Assembly: GCF_000013345.1 (NCBI RefSeq)
Contig: NC_007777.1
Span: 4,588,001-4,652,000 of the forward strand
Length of the DNA: 64,000 nucleotides
Origin: Frankia casuarinae
GTDB taxonomy: Bacteria; Actinomycetota; Actinomycetes; Frankiales; Frankiaceae
Reading direction: 5' to 3'
How positions within the stretch are numbered: position 1 is the first letter of the stretch; each line of letters opens with the position of its first letter. The position numbers and the translations under genes were made by a program. The notes beneath the pieces were generated by a model. That model was not told the DNA's origin. It ran no database searches and was given only the letters and a program-made list of their open reading frames with translations. This document shows, piece after piece, positions 54,121 through 63,409 of the stretch.

Positions 54121-55335
54121 TCAGCCGTCCACGACCGTCGCGCGCAGCGTTCCGCCCGCCACCCGGATGGCGAGCCCGTCCCCGGCCGCAACCTCGGCAG
54201 GTCCGCGCACAACCGCACCATCCACGGTGCGCTGCACCACGGCGTACCCGCGGTCGAGGGTCGCCGCCGGCGACAGCGCGCGCATCCGGGCGCGGGTGGC
54301 GGCCAGATCGTTCCCGGTCACATCTATCACGTGGCGGACGCAGCGGCGCGAACGGGCGAGGAGCGCCGACACGTCGTCCGCTCTGCGGTCCACGTCGCGC
54401 GTGGGCGTTGCGAGCACGGGGCGTCCCCGGGTGTCCGCCAGCCAACGTTCCTCCCGGTCGAGTCGGTGCTCGACGACCCGCCGGGCCCGGGCCCGCAGCT
54501 GGGCGACCGCGATCGCCTGCTCACCGACGTCCGGCACCACCCTCTTCGCCGCGTCCGTCGGCGTGGAGGCGCGGACGTCGGCGACGAAATCGAGCAAAGG
54601 GGTGTCCTGCTCGTGTCCGATTGCCGACACCACCGGGGTACACGCGGCCACGACAGCCCGCAGCAGCGCCTCGTCGGAGAAGGGCAGCAGATCCTCCAGC
54701 GACCCGCCGCCACGAGCGATGACGATCACTTCCACCTCGGCGCGCGCGTCGAGTTCCCGCAGCGCGTCGATGACCTGGGCGACCGCGAGAGGCCCCTGGA
54801 CGGCCACCTCTCGTAACACGATGCGCACCGCCGGCCAGCGACGGCGCGCGTTCTCGACCACGTCCCGCTCCGCCGCGCTGGCCCGCCCGGTGATCAGACC
54901 GACGGCCGCCGGGAGGAACGGAGGACGCCGCTTACGGGACGCGGCGAACAGCCCCTCGGCCGCCAGCGTGGCCTTGAGCTGTTCGAGCCGGGCCAGCAGC
55001 GCACCGGCGCCGAGCGGGCGAATCTCAACAACCGCAAGGGCCAGCGTGCCTCGGCCGGGGTGGAACGACGGCTTGCCCCACACCACGACGCGGGCCCCGT
55101 CGACGAGCGCCGGCCCCACCGCGTCGCACACCGCGCGCGGGCAGGTGACCCGCAGGGACACGTCGGCGACCGGGTCCCGCAGGGTGAGGAAGACCGTTCC
55201 CATCCCGGGACGGCGAACGATCCCGGTCACCTGCCCCTCGACCCACACCCGCCCCAGCCGGTTGATCCAGTCTCCCAGCGCGCGCGACACGCTGCGGACC
55301 GGCAGCGGCTGTTCCGGGGACGATGTCAGTGCCAC
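54121..55335 (-). CDS. xseA: Exodeoxyribonuclease VII large subunit
   Basis: A ~404-residue catalytic subunit. An OB-fold ([20 protein letters not shown]) is followed by [13 protein letters not shown]; the catalytic domain has [35 protein letters not shown] and [12 protein letters not shown] with [22 protein letters not shown] (conserved His and Asp). A coiled-coil region with R-rich repeats ends in the RGYAVV segment. The GTG at 55335 is preferred because earlier frame positions are antisense-like low complexity. Confidence 0.94.
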   Translation of the reverse strand: MALTSSPEQPLPVRSVSRALGDWINRLGRVWVEGQVTGIVRRPGMGTVFLTLRDPVADVSLRVTCPRAVCDAVGPALVDGARVVVWGKPSFHPGRGTLALAVVEIRPLGAGALLARLEQLKATLAAEGLFAASRKRRPPFLPAAVGLITGRASAAERDVVENARRRWPAVRIVLREVAVQGPLAVAQVIDALRELDARAEVEVIVIARGGGSLEDLLPFSDEALLRAVVAACTPVVSAIGHEQDTPLLDFVADVRASTPTDAAKRVVPDVGEQAIAVAQLRARARRVVEHRLDREERWLADTRGRPVLATPTRDVDRRADDVSALLARSRRCVRHVIDVTGNDLAATRARMRALSPAATLDRGYAVVQRTVDGAVVRGPAEVAAGDGLAIRVAGGTLRATVVDG

Positions 55336-55354
55336 CCGGGCACCGTAACCTCGC

Positions 55355-55429
55355 CCACAACCACGCCCCACAACCACGCCCCACAACCACGCCCCACAGC
55401 CTCACCCCACAGCCTCACCCCACAACGGT
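55355..55429. repeat. 13-15-bp tandem repeats upstream of xseA
   Basis: Three units of CCACAACCACGCCCC (period 15) then two of ACAGCCTCACCCC (period 13). It sits between the divergent xseA and ispH genes. Confidence 0.85.
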
Positions 55430-55528
55430 CGGCGGCCCTCCCCACGGCCGGACCGGACGATGTCGCCATCGGGTGATGCATCGCCTAGCCGACTTCCCGG
55501 CCGCCCGCCGCCGCGTAGACTCCCACCC

Positions 55529-56488
55529 ATGGGCCGGGTCCTTCTTGCCAAACCGCGCGGCTACTGCGCTGGTGTCGATCGAGCCGTCGTGACCGTGGAG
55601 AAAGCACTAGAGCTGTACGGTTCACCGGTCTACGTACGCAAACAAATCGTTCACAACCTTCATGTCGTGAAGACGCTGGAGGCCAAGGGCGCGATCTTCG
55701 TGGACGAAACCGACGAGGTGCCGCACGGCGCCACCGTCGTGTTTTCAGCCCACGGAGTGGCACCAACGGTGCACGAAGAGGCGGCGGTGCGCGAGCTCCG
55801 CACAATCGACGCCACGTGCCCTCTGGTCACCAAGGTGCATTCTGAAGCCAGGCGGTTCGCCCGTGAGGACTACGACATCCTCCTCATCGGCCACGAGGGC
55901 CACGAGGAGGTCGTCGGCACCACCGGGCAGGCTCCGGACCGCATCCACCTCGTGGACGGGCCCGAGGACGCCGCCGGGGTGAAGGTCCGCGATCCGGAGC
56001 GGGTGGCTTTCCTCTCCCAGACCACACTGTCCGTCGACGAGACGATGACGACGGTTGACGCGCTGCGCGAGCGCTTCCCGCATCTGCAGGGTCCACCGAG
56101 CGACGACATCTGCTACGCCACGCAGAACCGCCAGGTCGCCGTCAAGGAGATCGCCGGCGCGGTCGACCTGGTCATCGTCGTCGGCTCGCGGAACTCCTCG
56201 AACTCGGTCCGGTTGGTCGAGGTCGCGCTCGACGCCGGCGCCCCGGCCGCCTACCTCGTGGACGACTCCACCGAGGTGGACCTGAGCTGGTTCGATGGTG
56301 TCGAGACCGTCGGGGTCACCAGTGGCGCATCGGTGCCGGAGGAACTCGTCACCGGCGTGATGGCCTGGCTCGCCGAGCGGGGCTTCACCGATGTGGAGGA
56401 GGTCACGTCCGCGGACGAGCACCTTCTCTTCGCGTTGCCGCCGGAGCTTCGCCGGGAGATGCGTACCCGCGAGCGCGCCGCCGGCTGA
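55529..56488 (+). CDS. ispH: 4-hydroxy-3-methylbut-2-enyl diphosphate reductase
   Basis: A 319-residue Fe-S enzyme, last step of the MEP isoprenoid pathway, making IPP and DMAPP from HMBPP. The three cluster cysteines are in [10 protein letters not shown] (Cys13), [11 protein letters not shown] and [10 protein letters not shown]. Catalytic residues visible are the His in SAHGVAP, the Glu in GHEGHEE and the SRNSSNS substrate loop. The ATG at 55529 is chosen because the N-terminal [15 protein letters not shown] is typical. It diverges from xseA, the same neighbourhood as in mycobacteria (lytB2-xseA). Confidence 0.96.
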   Translation: MGRVLLAKPRGYCAGVDRAVVTVEKALELYGSPVYVRKQIVHNLHVVKTLEAKGAIFVDETDEVPHGATVVFSAHGVAPTVHEEAAVRELRTIDATCPLVTKVHSEARRFAREDYDILLIGHEGHEEVVGTTGQAPDRIHLVDGPEDAAGVKVRDPERVAFLSQTTLSVDETMTTVDALRERFPHLQGPPSDDICYATQNRQVAVKEIAGAVDLVIVVGSRNSSNSVRLVEVALDAGAPAAYLVDDSTEVDLSWFDGVETVGVTSGASVPEELVTGVMAWLAERGFTDVEEVTSADEHLLFALPPELRREMRTRERAAG

Positions 56489-56691
56489 GCCCGGACCGCC
56501 CCTCACACCAGACTCGTCGGAGCCACCCTTCCCCGCATTGCGCCGAAGCCCCGACGTTCCCCTCAGGAACCTCGCCGAAGGCAAGGTGACGGAGACCCCG
56601 AACGGCCCCCTATAGCAGGGGTCCCGACATGTCCTAAGGTCGGCCCTGGGGCCGCGTCCAGGCGGCATCTCGCCGGGACGCGGCCCCAGTA

Positions 56692-56739
56692 TGCGGTACA
56701 GGGCACGTGCGGTACAGGGCACGTGCGGTACAGGGCACG
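56692..56739. repeat. 16-bp tandem repeat, three copies, in the fumC leader
   Basis: TGCGGTACAGGGCACG at 56692, 56708 and 56724, identical and abutting, 28 bases before the fumC start codon. Confidence 0.93.
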
Positions 56740-56766
56740 GGCGACGAGCATCGGGAGAACGGGCGC

Positions 56767-58158
56767 ATGAGCGAGCAGGAATACCGCATCGAGCACGACA
56801 GCATGGGTGACGTCCGGGTACCGGTCACGGCCCGGTGGCGGGCCCAGACACAGCGGGCGGTGGAGAACTTTCCCGTCTCCGGCCAGCGGATCTCCCGCGC
56901 GCACATCGCGGCGCTCGCCCGGATCAAGGCCGCTGCCGCGACGGTGAACGCCAAGCTGGACGTGCTCGACGCGGACATCGCCGAGGCGATCGTCGACGCG
57001 GCCACGGAGGTGGCCCGTGGTGACTGGGACGACCAGTTCCCCTTGGACGTCTTCCAGACCGGCAGCGGCACCTCGTCCAACATGAACACCAACGAGGTGC
57101 TGGCCTCGCTCGCCTCCGAGCGCCTCGGCCGCCCGGTTCACCCGAACGACCACGTCAACGCCTCGCAGTCCTCGAACGACGTCTTTCCCTCATCGATCCA
57201 CATCGCCGCCACCCAGGGCATCGTCGGGGACCTGATCCCGGCCCTGGAGCACCTTGCCACCGCGCTCGGTCGCAAGGAGACCGAGTTCGCCGACGTCGTG
57301 AAGTCCGGCCGGACCCATCTGATGGACGCGACCCCCGTGACGCTCGGCCAGGAGTTCGGCGGGTACGCCGCCGCGGTCCGGCTCGGCGTCGAGCGCCTGC
57401 AGGTGGCACTGCCCCGGATCGGAGAGCTGCCGCTCGGTGGGACAGCCGTCGGGACCGGCATCAACACCCCGCCCGGCTTCTCCGCCGCGGTGATTGAGGA
57501 ACTGTCCGCCAGCACCGGTCTTCCCCTGACCGAGGCACGCAACCACTTCGAGGCGCAGGCCTCCCGGGACGGCCTCGTCGAGGCGTCCGGCGTGCTGCGG
57601 GTGATCGCCCTCTCGCTCTACAAGATCGCTAACGACCTGCGCTGGGCCTCGTCCGGCCCGCGAGCCGGGCTCGGCGAGATCCGGCTGCCCGACCTCCAGC
57701 CCGGATCCTCGATCATGCCCGGCAAGGTCAATCCGGTCCTTCCCGAGGCGGTCTGTCAGGTCGTCGCCCAGGTCGTCGGCAACGACGCGGCGGTCGCGTT
57801 CGGCGGATCAGCCGGGAACTTCGAGCTCAATGTCATGCTGCCGGTGATCGCACGTAACCTGCTGGAGTCGATCCACATCCTGTCGACGATCAGCCGGCTG
57901 TTCGCCGACCGTTGCATCGACGGCATCGTCGCCGACGTCGAACGCTGCCGCCGCTACGCCGAGTCCTCCCCCTCCATCGTGACGCCGCTGAACAAGTACA
58001 TCGGCTACGAGGAGGCCGCGAAGGTCGCCAAGATCTCGCTCGCCGAGGAGAAGACCATTCGCGAGGTCGTTCTCGAGCGCGGTTACGTTGCGGCGGGCCA
58101 ACTCACCGAGGCACAGCTCGACGCCGCGCTCGACGTGCTGTCGATGACCCACCCGTAG
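56767..58158 (+). CDS. fumC: Fumarate hydratase, class II
   Basis: A 463-residue enzyme interconverting fumarate and malate in the TCA cycle. [32 protein letters not shown] and the signature [12 protein letters not shown] (with the catalytic Ser) are intact, as is the FAHYG-like fumarase region ([12 protein letters not shown]). The ATG at 56767 has GGGAG twelve bases upstream. A tandem repeat fills the leader. It is followed by a clear hairpin terminator. Confidence 0.96.
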   Translation: MSEQEYRIEHDSMGDVRVPVTARWRAQTQRAVENFPVSGQRISRAHIAALARIKAAAATVNAKLDVLDADIAEAIVDAATEVARGDWDDQFPLDVFQTGSGTSSNMNTNEVLASLASERLGRPVHPNDHVNASQSSNDVFPSSIHIAATQGIVGDLIPALEHLATALGRKETEFADVVKSGRTHLMDATPVTLGQEFGGYAAAVRLGVERLQVALPRIGELPLGGTAVGTGINTPPGFSAAVIEELSASTGLPLTEARNHFEAQASRDGLVEASGVLRVIALSLYKIANDLRWASSGPRAGLGEIRLPDLQPGSSIMPGKVNPVLPEAVCQVVAQVVGNDAAVAFGGSAGNFELNVMLPVIARNLLESIHILSTISRLFADRCIDGIVADVERCRRYAESSPSIVTPLNKYIGYEEAAKVAKISLAEEKTIREVVLERGYVAAGQLTEAQLDAALDVLSMTHP

Positions 58159-58203
58159 CCGAAGCTCGTCGGGCGGCCGCTCCCGACCGTCGCGTCTCCC
58201 GGG

Positions 58204-58226
58204 CACCTCCGTGACCCACGGAGGTG
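58204..58226 (+). terminator. Hairpin terminator downstream of fumC
   Basis: CACCTCCGTG and CACGGAGGTG pair perfectly around ACC, 45 bases past the fumC stop, followed by TTCC. Confidence 0.7.
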
Positions 58227-58707
58227 TTCCGTCCCGACGGCGCAACCCGACAGCGGCGCCCGACGGCGCGGCGGGGGCCGTGGAAGACCCCCCAGACAGC
58301 CTCCACGACCCCCGCTAGAGGTTTAACGGGTCGGCGGCGGGTTGGTTACGGGTGGCGGGTGCCCCAATTTCACCTGCCGGCACGACGGCCCGGCACGACG
58401 GCCCGGCGGCGGGGCCCGGCGGCGGGGCCCGGCGGCCTGGCGTCGCGACTCCTCGACGGGTTCCCACCAGCTGGACTCGAAAAGCTCTCAGCCGGAACCA
58501 CACCGGCACATATGGCGGACGTGGCGGCACGCCTCGGCCATCACGGACGGGTTCGCGACACCTACCTCAAGTGATAACCCGCAGGTAAAGCGACTCCCGA
58601 GAAATTTCCCAGAAGAAATGGACGTAACAAGCACGGCCAACATGCCGATCCGACCCGTCCGGCCGGATAGCCTCGGGTTCACCGGAGACCGATAGATTGC
58701 GGGGGAT
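58227..58707. other. Intergenic region between fumC and sthA
   Basis: No supported gene in 481 bases. It contains GC-rich short repeats (GCACGACGGCCCG twice, GGCGGGGCCC twice, 58378-58432). The last ~140 bases are less GC-rich and probably hold the sthA promoter. Confidence 0.45.
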
Positions 58708-60126
58708 GTGACGATGTTCGACTACGACGTCCTCGTCATCGGATCCGGGCCGGGCGGGCAGAAGGCCGCGATCGCAGCGGCCAAGCTCGGCCGACGGGTC
58801 GCGATCGTCGACAAGCGGGAAATGATCGGTGGTGTCAGCATCAACACTGGCACGATCCCGTCCAAGACGCTGCGAGAAGCGGTCCTTTATCTGACCGGCA
58901 TGTCACAGCGTGAGCTGTATGGGTCGAGCTACCGGGTAAAGGATGACATCACCGTCGGTGACCTCTCGGCGCGGACCAGACATGTCATCAGCCGCGAGAT
59001 CGACGTGATTCGCAACCAGCTCAGCCGTAACCACGTCACCCTGCTGACGGGCCTGGCCAGCTTCGTCGATCCGCACACCGTGAACGTGCGGGCGGGCGGC
59101 GAGGACACCGAGGACCGCCGGATCCAGGCGGAAAGAATCATCATCGCCACGGGAACCCGCCCGGCGCGGCCGGACACGGTCGACTTCGACGGACGGACCG
59201 TCGTCGACAGCGACCAGATCCTGGCCCTGGAGAAACTGCCCCGGTCGATGGTCGTCGTCGGCGCCGGTGTGATCGGTATCGAATACGCCTCGATGTTCGC
59301 CGCGCTCGGCACGAAGGTGACCGTCGTCGAGCGCCGTGACCGGATGCTCGACTTCTGCGACCTCGAAATCGTCGAGGCGTTGAAGTATCAGCTCCGCGAT
59401 CTTGCGGTGACCTTCCGTTTCCGCGAGTCGGTCGTCTCCGTGGAACGCCACAACGGCGGTACCCTCACCCTGCTCGAGAGCGGGAAGAAGCTCCCGGCGG
59501 ACACGGTGATGTATTCGGCCGGGCGGCAGGGGCTCACCGACATCCTCAATCTTCCGGCGGCCGGCCTCTCCGCGGACAACCGCGGCCGGATCAAGGTCGG
59601 CTCGGACTTCCGCACAGAGGTCGATCACATCTACGCGGTCGGCGACGTGATCGGATTCCCCGCTCTCGCGGCGACGTCGATGGAACAGGGACGCCTTGCG
59701 GCGTACGCCGCCTGCGGCGAGGACGTCAACGCCATGCGGGCCGAGCTGATGCCGATCGGGATCTACACGATCCCGGAGATCTCCTATGTTGGCAGCACCG
59801 AGGACGAACTGACCGAGCAGGCCATCCCGTTCGAGGTGGGCATCGCCCGGTACCGGGAGCTGGCCCGCGGAGCCATCCTCGGTGACTCGTACGGGATGCT
59901 GAAGCTACTGGTCAGCCCGGACGACCGGCGCCTTCTCGGGGTGCACGTCTTCGGTACGGGAGCCACCGAACTCGTCCACATCGGACAGACCGTGATGGGC
60001 TGCGGTGGCACCATCGACTACCTTGTCGACAGCGTCTTCAACTATCCGACGCTCGCCGAGTCCTACAAGGTCGCGGCCCTGGACGCAATGAACAAGATGC
60101 GCGCGGTTGCCCGCTTCAGCGGCTGA
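58708..60126 (+). CDS. sthA: Si-specific NAD(P)+ transhydrogenase (soluble pyridine nucleotide transhydrogenase)
   Basis: A 472-residue flavoprotein of the dihydrolipoamide-dehydrogenase fold. [20 protein letters not shown] binds FAD; the usual redox CxxxxC is replaced ([19 protein letters not shown]), which is the mark of SthA and separates it from disulfide reductases. [20 protein letters not shown] binds NAD(P). It balances NADH and NADPH. The GTG at 58708 has GCGGGG just upstream. Followed 112 bases later by an HxlR regulator on the same strand. Confidence 0.94.
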   Translation: MTMFDYDVLVIGSGPGGQKAAIAAAKLGRRVAIVDKREMIGGVSINTGTIPSKTLREAVLYLTGMSQRELYGSSYRVKDDITVGDLSARTRHVISREIDVIRNQLSRNHVTLLTGLASFVDPHTVNVRAGGEDTEDRRIQAERIIIATGTRPARPDTVDFDGRTVVDSDQILALEKLPRSMVVVGAGVIGIEYASMFAALGTKVTVVERRDRMLDFCDLEIVEALKYQLRDLAVTFRFRESVVSVERHNGGTLTLLESGKKLPADTVMYSAGRQGLTDILNLPAAGLSADNRGRIKVGSDFRTEVDHIYAVGDVIGFPALAATSMEQGRLAAYAACGEDVNAMRAELMPIGIYTIPEISYVGSTEDELTEQAIPFEVGIARYRELARGAILGDSYGMLKLLVSPDDRRLLGVHVFGTGATELVHIGQTVMGCGGTIDYLVDSVFNYPTLAESYKVAALDAMNKMRAVARFSG

Positions 60127-60238
60127 CCGGAGCACCAGACGGCGCATCGGGCCGGGGGCGGCCGCGAACCGGGCTCCTCGCCCCACGACGTCATGAGCTG
60201 ACGAAAGGTAAGCCGCTATCACCGGATCGGGCCGGCTA

Positions 60239-60589
60239 ATGGCGGGCAAGCATAGGCTGATCAGGGTGGAGCTGTCCTCGTTCTGCCCGCGCTACCACCA
60301 TGCCGTCGAGACCATCGGGCGGCGCTGGACCGGGGCCATCGTACGCGCGATGCTGGCCGGCGCAACCCGGTTCTCCGAGATCACGACGGCGGTGCCCAAC
60401 CTGTCCGACCGGCTCTGTTCCGTACGGCTGAGGGAACTCGAAGCCGAAGGGATGGTCAGACGCACCGTCGTCCCGGACACGCCCGCGCGGACCGAGTACC
60501 ACCTGACCGCGAAGGGAGCGGACCTCGCGGACACGGTCGCGGCTCTCTCCCTCTGGGCCGAGACCTGGCTCCCCGACCCGTCCTGCTGA
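60239..60589 (+). CDS. HxlR-family winged-helix regulator
   Basis: A 116-residue protein: SSFCPRYHHAVETIGRRWTG (conserved Cys16 and the N-terminal helix), then RFSEITTAVPNLSDRLCSVR as the recognition helix, and a wing ending EYHLTAKGADL. Several HxlR proteins sense electrophiles, quinones or hypochlorite through the N-terminal Cys. Position just after the transhydrogenase raises the possibility of redox control of that gene; this is inference. Its stop lies in a 13-base tandem repeat. Confidence 0.88.
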   Translation: MAGKHRLIRVELSSFCPRYHHAVETIGRRWTGAIVRAMLAGATRFSEITTAVPNLSDRLCSVRLRELEAEGMVRRTVVPDTPARTEYHLTAKGADLADTVAALSLWAETWLPDPSC

Positions 60590-60633
60590 CCCGTCCTGCT
60601 GGCCCGTCCTGCTGACCCGTCCTGCTGGCCCGG
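60575..60633. repeat. 13-bp tandem repeat, 4.5 copies, spanning the hxlR-type gene's stop codon
   Basis: GRCCCGTCCTGCT repeats at 60575, 60588, 60601 and 60614. The stop (60587-60589) straddles the first junction. The unit is not a multiple of three, so copies beyond the gene are non-coding. Confidence 0.93.
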
Positions 60634-60675
60634 GGTTGCCCGGCACCCCAGCGGATCAGGCCCGCACGGGTCCGG

Positions 60676-61254
60676 TCAGCGCACCAGCCCGGCCTGCTGG
60701 GACGCCCTGGTCAGCTTCGCGCCCAGCTGGCCGGAAATCCGCTCGGGCGCCACCCACCGAACCTGCGTCGTGGCGCTCTCCCGCACCGCGAGGCTGCGGT
60801 CCTCGACGTGGAAGAGATAGGTCATGTCGTAGTGCACGTGCTCGGGTTCACCGAGGATCGGCGCGGCGTCGACGATTCTGACCTCCACGTCGAACGGGAG
60901 GATCCCGCCCGGGATCACCGCGTCGGCCTCGACACCGGCCCGGCGCGCAGCGAGCCCGAGCGCGGCGCCGAGCAGCGAGGAGTCGTCGGCATCGACATGA
61001 CCGCCGGGCATCCGCCAGACCGCGGTGGACGGCTCCAGGATCTCCAGCACCCGCCAGTCCGGGGACACGATCGCGGCTCGGCACGTGACATGGGCCGGCA
61101 TCGTGCTACGGGCTGTGATGGATGGCCCGTGCAGAGCCAGCACGACCAAGGACCGCATGAGGTCCACTTCGTCCGGATTTGCCTCGATGTAGCCCAGGGC
61201 CACACCGATCACCGCGTTGTTGGTGACCGCCACGCTTAAGGAACGTACAGGCAT
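60676..61254 (-). CDS. Nudix-fold protein with degenerate catalytic box
   Basis: A ~192-residue protein with a Nudix-like core: CRAAIVSPDWRVLEILEPST, WRMPGGHVDADDSSLLGAAL, then RVVWVAPERI-like C-terminal part. At the Nudix box the REUXEE motif is replaced by sequence ending GLAARRAG, so the metal-binding glutamates are missing; hydrolase activity is doubtful. The N-terminal ~45 residues are not Nudix. The ATG at 61254 is the best start. It diverges from a lipoprotein gene across 571 bases. It could be a sensor or a structural homologue. Confidence 0.75.
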   Translation of the reverse strand: MPVRSLSVAVTNNAVIGVALGYIEANPDEVDLMRSLVVLALHGPSITARSTMPAHVTCRAAIVSPDWRVLEILEPSTAVWRMPGGHVDADDSSLLGAALGLAARRAGVEADAVIPGGILPFDVEVRIVDAAPILGEPEHVHYDMTYLFHVEDRSLAVRESATTQVRWVAPERISGQLGAKLTRASQQAGLVR

Positions 61255-61825
61255 CGGGCGCCGATCACGACCCACTGAGACGGGACACACCGAAACTCGT
61301 ATCGCACCAGCATACTCACTTACAGTGATAAAAAAGGTAACAGAACGGACCGAATCGGAATTCCGGCAGCAAGGAAGGGAGCTCCGCCTACGAGGGGATC
61401 CACCGTCGGCCGCGGAACGGCGGAAGCTGGAAGCAGTGGCACCAACACCCCGTGTAATCGTCACCCCCATGCGGCCCATCCCCCTCTTGTGACTACGGAA
61501 GGTAATTGTTGGTACCGGCGCGCCGCTCGACCGCCCCGACGCGCGACCCCGGCCCCCGACCCAACGTGAAGCTCAGGTGTGCTCCCCCGGGTGGCGACGC
61601 GCCGACGCATCCCCACGCGGGCCACCCCCACTCACGCGGGCCATCCCACGCGGGCAATGACGCCGAGCCGACACCGCCACGCGGCGTGCACCGTCCGCGA
61701 CTAAGGTCGACGGCATGGATCCGAAAGATCCGGGAATCAGACACCTGGACAGATCCACAGTGATGATCTACCGTCCGCCCGCGGGACCCCCGTTCCGCCG
61801 GTCGGACCGAGCGGGAGGACCAGCC
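61255..61825. other. Divergent intergenic region between the Nudix-like and lipoprotein genes
   Basis: No supported gene in 571 bases. An AT-rich segment (61300-61345, with TGATAAAAAAGG) stands out and may be a promoter region. Three copies of CACGCGGGC with variable spacing lie at 61615-61656. Confidence 0.45.
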
Positions 61826-62386
61826 GTGCGGGAGAACCTCACCCTCGACGAACCACGCCGAGGGATCCGGTCCGGCCGAACCATGACGCTGCTTCCGGGG
61901 CTGGTCCTCGCGGGAATGGTCGCGCTGACCGCCGGTTGCGGGGGGTCCGACGACATCAGCGTGCCGCCCTCCGTCAGCACACCGACCCTGCCGACGTCGC
62001 TGCCCACCGCGCTGCCGAGCGGGCCGCCCACCGCGCTGCCGACCTCGCTGCCGGGGGTGGGAAGGATCGACGCCGTCAGCGGCGCGGATGCCCTGCGTGG
62101 CACGAATGTCCCCCCCGATTTCCCGGTGCCGCCCGGGGCCACCGTGAAGGTCGGTACGACCACCGGGAAGACGTCGACGGTGACACTGGGCGGGGTGTCC
62201 AGCGACCGGGTGGCCACCTTCTACCGGCAGACCCTGCCTGGCGCCGGCTACAAGATCACAACGGATGTGGGGATTCCGGGGGTCGCCAGAGCCATCCAGT
62301 TCAACGGGCACGGCGTCAACGGGAGTATCGGGGCCGCGGGGATCGGCAATACCGACGGCGTCGCCGTGGTGTTCACCAAGCGGTAG
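61826..62386 (+). CDS. Putative secreted lipoprotein, unknown function
   Basis: A ~186-residue protein: ~20 polar residues, a hydrophobic stretch MTLLPGLVLAGMVALTAGC with a lipobox ending at Cys38, then a Pro/Thr/Leu-rich linker (TALPSGPPTALPTSLPG). The C-terminal domain has VPPDFPVPPGATV, FYRQTLPGAGYKIT and a Gly-rich end. The domain resembles small exported proteins of unknown role common in actinobacteria. The GTG at 61826 has GGGAGG at nine bases; an ATG at 61883 would give a shorter signal. It converges with the kinase gene. Confidence 0.75.
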   Translation: MRENLTLDEPRRGIRSGRTMTLLPGLVLAGMVALTAGCGGSDDISVPPSVSTPTLPTSLPTALPSGPPTALPTSLPGVGRIDAVSGADALRGTNVPPDFPVPPGATVKVGTTTGKTSTVTLGGVSSDRVATFYRQTLPGAGYKITTDVGIPGVARAIQFNGHGVNGSIGAAGIGNTDGVAVVFTKR

Positions 62387-62411
62387 TCCCCCCGGGGAAT
62401 CACGGCCGGGC

Positions 62412-63098
62412 TCACCCGGGCACGACCGGCCGTTGCGGAAAATCAAGCTGCGAGCGATCGAGCTGTGGAAGATCGAAATGCCGACGGATCTCCGCCTGCA
62501 CCTCGCGCGGCGGGTGCCGGGCGTCCACGACGGCCACGAACTCCTTACGCTGGAAGATCTCCATGACCGGTCGGGTCTTCTCGTGGTACTCCCGCAGGCG
62601 GACGGCAAGTGCCTGCGGGTTGTCGTCGGCCCGGGTCAGCAGCGGCGCTCCGCACACGTCGCAGGTGTCCGGCACCTGCGGCCTACTGGCGATCAGGTTG
62701 TAGTCCAGGCCGCACCGTGAGCAGAACCGGCGGGCGAGCACCCGCCGATAGACCTCGTCGTCGGGGAGGTCGAGGTAGATGACCCCGTCGATGTCGTAGC
62801 TCTCCAGGAAGAACTCGGCCTGCCGGGCGTTGCGCGGGAACCCGTCGATGATGAACCCGTAGTTCCAGTCGTGCTCGGCCAGCCGGGAGCGCACCACCGA
62901 CTCGACGAGGTCGTCCCCGACCAGGTGACCGGCCGCCACGATGCGTTTGACCTGGGCACCGAGTTTGGTGTGGTTCTGCACGTTCCAGCGGAAGACGTCG
63001 CCGACGCTGATGTGGACCAGGTCGAAGTCCCGGGCCATCATCGTCGCCTGGGTTCCCTTGCCGCTGCCCTGCACGCCCATGATGACGAACTTGCGCAC
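62412..63098 (-). CDS. Adenylate-kinase-like nucleoside monophosphate kinase
   Basis: A 228-residue kinase: P-loop VIMGVQGSGKGTQATMMARD at the N-terminus, the NMP-binding motif DGFPRNARQAEFF, and a lid with FCSRCGLDYN and CDVCGAPLL, two CxxC pairs that form a zinc finger. It probably phosphorylates AMP or a related nucleotide using ATP. The first residues differ enough from standard Adk (no secY neighbour) that it may be a second, specialised copy. The GTG at 63098 has GGGAG upstream. It diverges from the lipoprotein at the window end. Confidence 0.88.
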   Translation of the reverse strand: MRKFVIMGVQGSGKGTQATMMARDFDLVHISVGDVFRWNVQNHTKLGAQVKRIVAAGHLVGDDLVESVVRSRLAEHDWNYGFIIDGFPRNARQAEFFLESYDIDGVIYLDLPDDEVYRRVLARRFCSRCGLDYNLIASRPQVPDTCDVCGAPLLTRADDNPQALAVRLREYHEKTRPVMEIFQRKEFVAVVDARHPPREVQAEIRRHFDLPQLDRSQLDFPQRPVVPG

Positions 63099-63409
63099 GC
63101 CGACTCCCGATCGTTCCTCCGCCCCGGAGGCCGGCCGACGCGCGGCCGCCTCGGTGGCCCGCCCCCAGCTGTCCCACCGGCCTCTCCGTCGCGACGTTAT
63201 CCGCCATGGAGATCACTAGGGGTTTCCGCGGCCCAGCGGTGGCGGGTACGTCATGACACCCGCACGGCCGACCGGCGGGCTATCCGTGGCCCAACCCGGA
63301 CCGATGCACGCCGACAATGCCGTAAAGAGCAGGATGTCAGGATGTATGGGGATCGGGGGAGCGCGGAACGGGCCGCGGCTGCGATCCCGGATTCTAGGAG
63401 GGAACGCGG
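63099..63409. other. Divergent intergenic region before the terminal lipoprotein gene
   Basis: These 311 bases show no supported gene or strong repeat. Promoters for both flanking genes must lie here. Confidence 0.4.
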
